Positions 47,223 through 57,728 of a stretch of 64,000 bases of DNA are shown one piece after another. The position numbers were made by a program, and so were the translations under genes. The stretch lies in NCBI GenBank assembly GCA_000149265.1, contig CH002917.1, positions 1,486,807 through 1,550,806 of the forward strand. The letters are read 5' to 3'. The notes beneath the pieces were generated by a model. That model saw only the letters and a list, made by a program, of their open reading frames with translations, had not been told where the DNA came from and made no database searches. The stretch's first letter is position 1. Each line of letters starts with the position of its first letter. Origin of the DNA: Ciona savignyi (taxonomy: Eukaryota > Chordata > Ascidiacea > Phlebobranchia > Cionidae).

Positions 47223-49473
47223 ATGAAATTCTTCGCTCTGTTGGTCATTGTTTGTGGATTGGACATTTTTGTTGCAGGTAAGCCTTTTTGCAAGAATATA
47301 TTATGTGATTTTAACATCCTCGCCATTATATGGCAGAAATGACTCCTCAGCAGGGAAAAACTGAAATTCATTCGAATTCGGATTCTGGGACGAAAATGGA
47401 GTTTATAAGCTATCAAATGTGCATAAATTTGGTTCCTTTTATCGTCCACGCATCAGTTACGACCTACCATCCATCTTTGCCGTACACATTTAAACTAACC
47501 GTGGGTGATATTGATTCATCTGGGTTTTGGGTCAAACTGGAACGTACTGACCAGTTTACAGGCTGGCAAGCTCATCTTGTTGTTCATTGGTTGATATATT
47601 TTGAAGGTTAGTACAGTTTTATTATTTATAACCATTTTCAAGTTAAAAGAAATATAACTGTTGTTTATTTGAAATGTATGTCCACCTTTAAAGTTCGAAA
47701 TTTTTGCTGAATTTCAACTAATTTATTTTATTAACATCTATTTAGTTTCGGTTAATAACTTAAACAAAAACAAACGTTCAATAAAAAACTATTCTTTACA
47801 AACATTGTTTTTTTTTCTTGTTAAATATAATTATCGTTATATATATATTTTTTTTTTTTATATATTCAATTTCTTCCAAAGGTTGTCCAAGCGAGGTATA
47901 CAATTTCCCTCGTACTGATCAAGTAACGGATTACATTCGATATCGTTTAACTGTGCCTAGCCTCTCTGCTGCCACTGTTTGCATGTGGTTTCGAACCTTC
48001 AGCTTCACCGGTGACTGTTTGCTGAGCTATGCAACCATCGAGCGGAAGAATGAAATGATGATCATACTGAAAACTTCTGGACAAGTGAACTTTCACATGG
48101 ACGGTAAAAAAGTAAAATTTCTCAGCCCGGACATGTCGAATAAATGGGTGAAGTTGCATAATGAAATAGTGATCATGCTGAAAACTGGTGAAGTAGTAAG
48201 TAAACTTTCTCTTTGCGCAATCCGAACCAAAATTGTTTTACTTCACCTATATTGCTAAACATAATTAAGAGCAATAGTTTAGGAATTATACGATTCATTT
48301 TCAAAACATCTGAACGATTTCAATAACAATTTTTTATCTCAACAATTTGTTATAACAATATCTTGAAAATATGCATAATTTTTCTAAGTTAATTATTTAT
48401 ATAATAATCAAGGGGTTAAGCGAGTTCATCTATGATTTACCAAATATGTTTTATTACATCTCTGCACGGCGCAACTACACCAGACATTGCACAACAGGAT
48501 CACTTACAAAACGCGTAGTTCTGGAAGTATCAAATTACAATTTAGACTTTATTTCATTTCTGTTTTAAGTTATTTTCAAAAAAAAATTAATTTAAATATT
48601 TTGCCGATTTGTGTTGTAATTTTTGTAGAAAATTAGAGTAAATATTCATTTTTAATCCAGAGATATCGGTGATAAAGTATAAAATGTTGAATTTATTTTT
48701 TACATTTTTCCCAATACCGGGAATTGCCCCTGGGTTTTTAAATAAATCGAGGCAAATTATGAGCAAGCCTGTTAGGATTCCTGAAAGTCTTAACCTGATT
48801 TCGTAACATGTTCTACCCAATCACCTGGCCACCGGACATGCCTGTCACCAGCGTTACGCAAAAAAAAAAGAAAAAAAAAAGACAAAGGTAAAATTCCCTT
48901 TTGTGTACGATGGGAACCTTGGATTATATGAAGTAGATATTATTAAAACACACAATAGCATTATAACAAAATGTAATTGTCCCTTAGACTCATATGTGCG
49001 TTTGGTTTTCAACAAAAACGTCAAAACTTGGAATGTTCATCAATGGTACCAGCGTAGGGAGTCATGCGTACAGTGGTGGGGTAATGCGAGGTGGAGGATC
49101 GATGATATTCGGACAAGAACAGGACAAAGTTAATGCGGGTCGTTTGGATGCTTCACAATCATTCAGGTAGGATGTTTTAAATCAATCAATAAAGCCTCAT
49201 TTGTATACAAAACGTGGCAGTCACCTCTCTGCAATAGACACCGTAAAGTAATTATCTAATGTCCGAATACTGTTACTTACGTTCTTCTTTTTTTTCCACA
49301 GGGGACATATCATGAGTCCAATGATATGGCCTCGTGTTCTTGACCAATCGGAAATCGATGACATCATTCAGTTCTGTGTTTGCCCACGTGATCAAGTAAT
49401 GGCGATGACGATTGACAAAATGGAGCTGCATGGTGCAGCGGAATACTTGTTTAGCAACTGCGTTACTTTATGA
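47223..49473 (+). CDS. Unit 10: secreted H-type lectin-like/pentraxin protein, five exons
   Basis: Exons are 47223-47277, 47337-47606, 47882-48147, 48988-49166 and 49302-49473 (942 nt, 313 aa, the shortest of the set). The signal peptide is MKFFALLVIVCGLDIFVA. Exon 2 is close to unit 8 but has GFWVKLERTD and WLIYFEG. Exon 3 reads SYATIERKNEM (Lys at the Asp60 position) with one copy of the MDGKKVKFLS segment; its donor is GTGAAG. Exon 4 has IFGQEQD and GRLDASQ, with Arg for a usual Gly. Exon 5 starts RGHIMSPMIW and ends LFSNCVTL. Intron 3 contains the exon 3 relic (48157-48278) and a family 3 repeat. Frame stays open past the donor for some codons, but the paralogues support splicing there. 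Confidence 0.87.
48157..48278 (+). pseudogene. Relic exon 3 (3' half) in intron 3 of unit 10
   Basis: Counterpart of 38547-38666 in unit 8: ATAATGAAATAGTGATCATG at the start and ATAATTAAGAGCAATAG at the end correspond to exon 3 codons around NEM and to its donor region. Confidence 0.6.
48659..48880. repeat. Dispersed repeat (family 3), copy 4, in intron 3 of unit 10
   Basis: Ends CCGGACATGCCTGTCACC followed by an A-rich run; partner of the copy in unit 8. Confidence 0.55.
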
Positions 49474-51285
49474 AATTCTCACCTGAAGAGCGTTCGGATG
49501 TGAAAATAATTTTTTGAACGGAAATTTAACGTTTGATTAGTGAAGCAAAACTTAAAAGTCCGATTCTTCTTATTCTTGACACACTGCAGTAGCTCCGGTA
49601 ACTCGACGGTGGGCGCGAAGTGATCTGACTTACCCGTGTGTTAACGCACCTTGCATTTTCCCAATCACGAGGATAAACATTAATATAATATCCTACCTTT
49701 TTTATGCAATTAACTCTTTGGTGGAAACCTTACTATGGAAAATTTCACTTTTAACAAAAAACTTTAATTTGCCCACCAAAATTAACTCAGTTTTACCAAG
49801 TTTCAAGTTTCGGTGTAAGGATTTTAACATTTAAAAAAATAACTTGAACGAGAATTTTGAAATGAGCTATGATAAAGTCGTGTTAAAAGCGCGGTGTTTT
49901 TATTATAATGGATTAAATCTAAATGTCTTAATCCGAATTTAAGTTTCTTGTCCTAATTTTCATCCTGTCAATTTGGTCGCCAACGTATCATTTAAGTGAA
50001 AGTTAACCAGTTTTCAAGAAATAACTGTGTAGTTTAATCACTATATTTTATGATATGCGTTTCCACTCATTTTTTCGGTCTGTTTACCTTTTGAGTTAAT
50101 ATTACTTTAACATGTAACATGTTTAATTAAATGTTATTTTTAGATTGTATATATCCTTTATGTAGGTTCGTTAAAGTTCAATAAAATGTAATTACGAGTT
50201 TGCAAAATCATGTGTGAAGAGAACAGTTTTCCACGAATTTATATTTTATTAGTTTTGTTAACCGGTAGAAGACGCTGTTGGTGCGTGTAACAGACGATCC
50301 CATATTGGGTTCGAATTTTATGCATAGTTTATCTAATAAAAGAATAGTCTTTATACTCGTTTAATACTCGTTAACGTAGCTAAGTGGTGCGGATAGTTTC
50401 GCTATTATTGATATATCATTGCAGCCCTAATTCAAACTTTAACCCGGTAAAAAAGCGGAACAATTATCCCTGACATTTAAACACGTTATTAGTCACAAAT
50501 CAATCACCAAAAAATGTCCTAAAGTTATCAGTACAACCCAATACTTATCGCGTGTATTCCTGCACAAGAAGGAGACTTCTCGCGACACAATCAGGGTCAG
50601 TTGGTACGAAGACAGCGCTTCGCTCTTATTTTTAAACCTATGGAGCGATTAACTGCTTCTGTATATGGGATCATGGTATTAAAAAAATGCAGTGTCAACG
50701 TTTTTAACGACAGCATCTTACTGCGGTTGAGTCCTTTCGCGTATTTACACTTTATATGCAAAGACTGATTAATACAATAATTAAAAATAGAAGTGTAATA
50801 AATAGAAATATAAAGTTCTTTCGGATATTTGCACTTTATATCCAAAGGCTGATTTATACAAAAAATAAAAATATATATTTTTTTTGGTTAATGAAATAAA
50901 GTTTTAGATATTCGGAAAATATTTTTATATCATCTTAAAAAAGGAATAACTTGTTCGACTAACCTTTGTGACCTGTGAGTGACTTGTGAATGACTTGTGA
51001 TGGACCAAAATGACGTGTGTACAAAATGTCATCACCAATATCCGCAGCATTTCTGTAGAACTTTCCAACTAATATTCGGGAGTATGAGCTATTTTAAACA
51101 AAGCGTCACATAAGAGAGATAAAGAGAGAGAAAGGGGTCTTCAAACAAATAGTCGAGGTTAGTTAAGGTGCATCAATTCTAATTCTCTAAAAGTATTTTA
51201 TATAATCAAACTTGTGCATATAGAGAATTGAAGTAAGACTCTTTTCCTACAGGTCACGTTTAGTATTTAGTATCTGTAAATAAAT
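49474..51285. other. Intergenic region between units 10 and 11
   Basis: No gene is supported. It aligns along its length with 39856-41680, including the SINE family 1 fragment at about 49571-49628. The unit 11 start-site block GAGGTTAGTTAAGGTGCATC is at about 51155, again without a clear TATA box. A small TGACTTGTGA repeat lies near 50980-51000. Confidence 0.55.
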
Positions 51286-53081
51286 ATGAAATTCTTCGCT
51301 CTGTTGGTCTTTTTATGTGGTTTAGACATTACTGTTGCAGGTAAGATTTTATTTTAACAATATTTATGTTATTTTAAGTCGTTGCATATATATAGCAGAT
51401 ATGGCACCCCAAAACGGACAAACTGAGATTTATACGAATTCCGATTCTATGACGAAAACGGTATTTGTAGGATATCACATGTGCATAGAATTTGAACCAT
51501 ATATCGTCAAAGCATCAGTTTCAAACTACAATCCATCTTTGCCGCACACATTTAATGTAACAGTGGGTTATATTGACTCCACTGGGTTCTTAGTCAAACT
51601 GGAGCGCACTGACCAATCTACAGGCTGGCAAGCTCATCTTGTTGTTCATTGGGTGATATATTTTGAAGGTTAGAACAGTATTATTATACCCTAGTAGCGG
51701 TTAATGACACTCTCCTTTTTTGAATTAAATAAACTTGATAATTTTCTGATGATTTTCTACTGATTTAGCATTTGCGGATTAAAAGACGTATTGTTTTGTC
51801 GTTATAAGATAATTAAGCATTGCACAAATAAAGATTAAATTTAAAAAATAAATTTGAGGTTTTGAGTTCCCGTTCGTTGCCACAAAACCAGTTTTTTAGC
51901 GCAACGGCGCCCTATTTTTAACTCTTCGTTTATAGAGGCTTTATATTACCGCATTGGCGCAAATATAGAGGTGGCGTTCAAAAGGAGTTCTTTCGGTATG
52001 TTATGTAATCGTTATTCATATGGAATATTTAAAAGTAAGCTAAGAATTATCCTAATTTAAAACGATGAATACATACAGAAAACATAACGGTATTTATATA
52101 TGGTATTGTGTTAAAATGATACGAATTAATGCTTTGTTATGAGAGGTTGGTTAATATAATAAAGAAATATACAACACAGTTACAACATCCAATAATTTTG
52201 TTCATTATATTTGTTTTTAGGTATTTAAATATTCAATTTCTTTTCAAAGGTTGTCCAAACACAGTATACAATTTCCCTCGTGCTAATCAAGTGACGGATT
52301 ACATTCAGTACCGTTTAACTGTGCCTCGGCTCTCTGCTGCCACTGTTTGCATGTGGTTTCGAACCTCCAGCTTCAGCAGCGACACTTTGCTGAGCTATGC
52401 AACCAGTGATGCTCGGAATAATGAAATGTGGATAATTCTGCATAGTTCACGGATCGGCTTCTACGTGGATAATACCAATGCAAAAATATTTACTATCCCG
52501 GATATGGCCAACAAATGGGTAAGAGCAAACTTCCTATTTGATACGATCCTTTTTAATGTAAGATCTTTATCGATTGTAAATGTTTCTCAGACTCATATGT
52601 GCGTTTGGTTTTCAACACAAACATTACAAGTTGGAATGTTTATTAATGGTACCAGCATAGGGAATTTCTCGTACAATGGTAGGGTAATGCGGGGTGGAGG
52701 ATCGATGATATTCGGACAAGACCAGGACCGAGTTAATGCGAGTGGTTTGGATGCTTCGCAATCATTTAGGTCGGATGTTTTAAATCAAGAAATAAACTTT
52801 AATTTGTATATGAAATGTTGCGGTCACCGACATGCAATAGAGACCGTACATAAATTATCTAATGTCATATTACTGTCAGTTACGTTCTTCTTATTTTCTT
52901 CTTCCACAGTGGACAAATGGTAAGTCCAATGATCTGGCCTCGTGTTCTTAACCAATCGGAGATCGATGACATCATTCAGCTTTGCGTTTGCCCACGTGAT
53001 CCAGTAATGGCGATGACGATTGACAAAATGGAGCTGCATGGTGCAGTGGAACACTCATCGATCGATTGCATTACTGTGTGA
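51286..53081 (+). CDS. Unit 11: secreted H-type lectin-like/pentraxin protein with 72-bp intron 3
   Basis: Exons are 51286-51340, 51399-51668, 52250-52518, 52591-52769 and 52910-53081 (945 nt, 314 aa). The signal peptide is MKFFALLVFLCGLDITVA. Exon 2 has DMAPQNG and the NVT sequon. Exon 3 has SYATSDARNNEM and is one codon shorter than in unit 9. Intron 3 is 72 bp against roughly 500-900 bp in the other units, is a multiple of three and has no stop, so exons 3 and 4 read through in one frame with 24 extra codons. Exon 4 has NGTS, IFGQDQD and SGLDASQ. Exon 5 starts SGQMVSPMIW and ends EHSSIDCITV, the ending of units 1 and 5. It is the last gene of the array. Confidence 0.87.
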
Positions 53082-54110
53082 AATCCTTTCATAAAGAACT
53101 TTAAATGAACACCAATTTGTGTACTCTGATTATGTTATTCCATTAGTAAAGTAAAACTCAAACGTCCATGTCCGTATATTCTTGTTTGTAGTTATCTATC
53201 TTATTCTTAGATGGAAATATTGCTATCGACAATTTACCCCTATCCTATGATAACGCCGTATTACAATCACAGTGTTTCAATCCTCTGGAATAATTTAAAT
53301 GTTTAAACCCGATTTCAGTAATTTCTTATTAAACCCGATTTCAGTAAATTATGTCATATTGTTCACCGACGTGTGTTTTAATTAGAAATGAACTGGTCTG
53401 TCATGCCTAAGCCGTTTACTTTAATTTTATTCTGTAACATGCGTGTATATATGTTTTACGTTGTAAGTATCTTTTATGTTAGTGTAACATTTTGTTAAAG
53501 TTTAATAAAATGTAATAATAAGTTTGCAAAATCATGTGTGATATAAATGATTCTTCAAATTGATATTTTAATAGTTGTCCTTACCGGTAGATGACGCTAC
53601 GTAGCTCCAGAATAGATTTTGTGCAAGAGGCGTTTACCCATTAACCTACCATTATGCTGGTGATTGGTTTTAAAATACATAATAAACTCTGTCATATTAT
53701 TCCCGACTATATTTTTGTTGCTAAATGTTCTGTTGTTTAATGTACGAAATCGCCGCACACAAAGACGATGAAAATTCCACCACAGATATAGCCAATCGTG
53801 AGTGATCAAAATATTACAGAACGAAAACGGAAAGACCTTAAACAATGGCAGATAGTTCAGAGAGGTTTAAAGTTCTTAGGTCTACGATTTTACTGACATT
53901 CTTCCGTCGGTTGGTTTCCAGTTTACGAAACAACTTTTTAAAAACCGGGGCAAAAAATGAATAAACTAAACTAAACTAAACTTGATTAATGGTTCAAGCT
54001 CCCCCCCAATGATAAAGAATTATTGGTTACCATCGATATGTGAATTTTTTTCTATACAATGTACAGGCGTTGGTTTGACAAACTTTTTTCAAAATTGATT
54101 AGTCTTCTAA

Positions 54111-54257
54111 TACCCCGCTGCATCACCAGCAACAGCATAGCGGCAGTTATGATTTTGTGTTCGCCAACACTCTACGTGCTCACGGTAAGTGGTCCAAGTT
54201 TACATCAGTCTGTAAAGTTTTGAGCAGTCTGCACATTCATACATAAATAATGTGTTA
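54111..54257 (+). pseudogene. Duplicated fragment of the candidate MOK first exon with its splice donor
   Basis: About 147 bp match 57651-57801 with only a few differences. They cover the last 26 or so codons of the candidate exon (GSYDFVFANTLRAH), the donor GGTAAGTGG and about 70 bp of intron. The 5' part of the exon, including its start codon, is missing, so it cannot work as a first exon. Confidence 0.75.
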
Positions 54258-54861
54258 GTCTGTAAAATTCGCCATACTTATGTACTGTGATGGGATTCAA
54301 AATTTTAAGAACAGTTTCTATTTTTTATCGTTCCCATTAACAACAGGTTCCCTAAAAGGTATAATGTCTGTAAAGCAAGAATTGGATCGGTGATTATCCC
54401 GACGTTGCAAGAACGGGTTTGACCGAACCAATGCGAACCTCTTGAATCCCATCACTGAAGCTAAATTGTGCAAGTTCTTTCTACAAACATTTTTATCGTC
54501 TTATTTTCGTTCACTCCATTAAAAAAATAAATTTACTCAGAATCCGCACATAAAAAGTATAAGATTTTTTTAAAACCTGATAATTAGGGTTGGATCTGCG
54601 GTTCAAATGTAGTAAAACGACGGGTAAAATTATATTTTAAAAAATGAGCTAAAAAGTTGCTGTAATAAACTTACGATGAGATTTAACAACCTGTCTAGTT
54701 TTAACCACCAAAAGAGTTGACTGTCATGGCTACAATTTATATAACATGTGCTATATTTTTACGCCACGATTCAAGATTGTGTGATGTCACAATTATGATA
54801 ATTCCCTCTTGATTTTTGTATAGGAAATAGCCAGTATAGTTAATCAGAGCTTTCTATAACT

Positions 54862-54917
54862 TTTCACGACCCACCAAGATTCCGTGGGTCGCGACCCATA
54901 GTTTGAGAAACGCTGAT
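54862..54917. mobile_element. Solitary hAT-type transposon end
   Basis: The GTGGGTCGCGACCCATAG stretch and the end TTTGAGAAACGCTG read, on the minus strand, as the typical hAT start CAGCGTTTCTCAAA followed by a GTCGCGACCC palindrome. No matching left end was found nearby, so it is a fragment. Confidence 0.45.
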
Positions 54918-57550
54918 GTAGGGTATAAGCTTTGAATATCAACAATTCATTTTGATTAATATTAGGCCTACTTTAAATGAACAATTTAGTTTTTATAATT
55001 AGCCTATTATTAATAATTCTTTATTGGACAACCAACTATAATGGAATAATCAGAACTATAATCATATATGGTCATGAAAGTGATTAGTCTTATATATTTC
55101 TAGATATACTACATAACCCACATCTTAAATTCCGTGTAAATGGTTAAGAAATATACTGACTCAAACAGAGTTGTCAATGTAATTCCTAATTGAGGAAGCG
55201 TTTTATTTACCTTCGGTTATAACAACGGCCGCGCCTTTTTACGGCAACTTGCTATTTTAGGGCCTAGGGCCACGGAAGCTAACCATTTGTTTACAAAAAA
55301 ATGGGTTGAAGTGAGGTTAAAATATAAAGGCATTCACGCAAGGCTGAAAAGATAAAAATACCACTCTCCAACCTTTAATCTTGTATTTAAAATGCTCGTC
55401 CGGGAAGATAACATTCATGAATTATTTACAAGTGTCTCAAGTTGACAGCGCAAAATCGTGTTTGCCAGTTTACTGCCAAAAGACGGCTGCTTTATGCAGA
55501 TTTCAGACGCCAAAGTACCAATATGGAAAATGCGTTAGTTCATTTTGTAACCTGCGTTAGTTAATTGGAGCATTGATTTTTGCGCTTTATTCATTTTGTA
55601 ATTTTCGAGTGTTTTGATGTCGGTTGAAATATTGAAAACTGATGTGTGTTAAATGCGTTTTATTTTATGTTTTTTATGCATTGATTTTTTAGAATTTTCA
55701 GTTAACGGCAGAAGCAGTTAAAGGGCTTAGGTAAATAAAAAGTTAAAGGGCCAGGAAACTTATAACTACCTTAATGATTGTGCTTTGTCCGCGCTTTAAG
55801 TAAGTTTTCTAAGAAATAGCCTTCATTGTTAGCGCATAATGGCGGTCTGCTCGGCAAATCTGAATTATTCACGTTGTTAGTTTTAGCCCATTGAAGACTG
55901 GGGGTACGGAATTCTTTACATGCGCACTGGGCGTGCTCATTTTTAGTTTAATTTCCGTTCAAATCTACTGGCAGAGTCAATCTGGGGTAAAAATGTAAGC
56001 TGTTCGCTATGACATTAAACATCGGATATATTTTGGGCGTGTACGTATTGTGTTTACTTTCTGTGTCTATGCTTTACTACTGCACCGAAATGTCGCTTCG
56101 TTATTACCTTGTAACTAGTCGTCAAACAACGAATATTGCTTTTATTTCTACACTGCTTGAGTGTGCGAATGACTTATTCGGCCAGAAAACGCCAAATTTG
56201 TGACCAATACGAGTGATTTAAGACAAGTGGAACCCTTGGGACACTCGTAACGAGTGTTTGCTTACGCGCGTCAGAAAAAGAAGCGATCGTAACAACACAA
56301 GTAGAAAGCGGTAGAGCGCTCGACGTAACCACAGTTACAATCGGCTAAACTGCACGCTCGTCGCAAAGGCGACAATTTAGACGTCACAGCGACTCTTTGT
56401 GAGCAGTCCTCAGAATTCTACAGATTAAGTATAACCTCGCTCGGAAAAGATTTAGGCACTTACAGAAGCCTCTTATATGCACACAGGGATAAACCTATAT
56501 AACCCGATATAAGATAGTCATATTAAATAGTCATATCAGCATATACCATAAAACATGTCAGTTTTATTTAGAATTTAATGAGATTATATCTTTGTAAATA
56601 GCATGTATTGGATATAGAGACTATAACATAATAACAGTCAACTTTTTGGTGCATCAAATAGTTACCGTTAGGTAAGGTAAGTCTAGTTGTGAGGCAGATA
56701 AAACAATTACCATACGCAATATTATCTCTCGTAGTGCGTATTTACATAACTTGATTACAAGATATATACGACTCAGTATTATAACCAAATCAGATCAATG
56801 GACGGAATAAAATCGGTATTTTTAAAAGTAATATTGTGTTACATTATTGTGGGTGCGGATTTTTAGTTTTGTCAAAATTACGAAACGGTAATAATATTTA
56901 CTCTTTGGTATTTCCATTCCGCATTGACATAGATGTTTTTAAAATATCGCTAAAACCTTTACAAAATAGCATTGACGTTTACCTCAAATTGCAAAGCTAC
57001 TGACATAATTTTAATTAAAAATGTCATCTCTCACTATTTATGAATAAAACTTTTTTTATTAAACAAAATATGCGATTTTTCCAGTTAAGCGAAATAGCCA
57101 ATTTGACCAAAATATTCTAGTTGACGTACAACAGTACTATTTGATTACGAGCATTGCTTTATTGGAATCAATATATTTTATTGTGTGCTTGTTTGAACGC
57201 CTGTGTTTGGTCATTGGACATACGCTGCAGAAGATAGCCTGCGATTGATTATTTCAGACCTTTTAAATTGAAATATTCGATGTAACCAAAAGATAGAAAT
57301 TTTAAAGTTAAAAACTGAGTATTATTATACTACTTGTAATTTTAGGTTTGAAATCCACAGGAAAATAGAGAAATATATGGACATTGTTTTGGTTAATCTC
57401 CCGATCCAATATAAGAACACATTTATTGCTTTTTTTAATTGAATATCAAACACGCCATTCGCTGGAAGATTAACACACAACGCCATTGGATTCGTTTTGC
57501 AAGAACGAATTGGATTACTTAGCCTATATGGTTTTTGACACTGACTATAA

Positions 57551-57728
57551 ATGAAGCTTTCCGGTGTAATACCTAACAAAAGTCAGCAAACTAAACCCAA
57601 ACTGCCTATGGGTTCTTTATACAAGGATCTGTTGGCATATGGAAAGAAGCTACCTGCGCCGCTACATCACCATCAACAGCATAGCGGCAGTTATGATTTT
57701 GTGTTCGCCAACACTCTACGTGCTCACG
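57551..57728 (+). CDS. MOK: Candidate first coding exon of MOK
   Basis: An open frame from ATG (57551) runs 59 codons plus one base into a strong donor (G/GTAAGTGG). The phase-1 end fits the phase of the first kinase exon at 61471, giving the join LRAH-E-YRILGKKG without a shift. The peptide starts MKLSGVIPNKS and is polar and basic, with HHHQQH, and has no domain I recognise. Known MOK proteins begin only a few residues before the glycine-rich loop, so this would be an N-terminal extension of about 60 residues. It may instead belong to a separate gene, or intermediate exons may exist in the 3.7-kb gap. A recent partial copy lies at 54111. Confidence 0.45.

Larger units (their letters stand above)
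53082..57550. other. Intergenic region between the array and the MOK locus
   Basis: No gene is recognised. The unit 11 3' flank (possible AATAAA near 53503) runs to about 53580. A duplicated exon fragment is at 54111-54257 and a hAT-type end near 54862-54917. A CpG-rich stretch with short hairpins lies at about 56200-56460, next to a 64-codon open frame (56009-56203) with a hydrophobic start that matches no family I know. The remainder is AT-rich and featureless. Confidence 0.5.

Noticed and set aside
56009..56203. 64-codon frame with hydrophobic start
   Set aside because: It resembles a signal or membrane peptide but has no family match and no splice or expression evidence.
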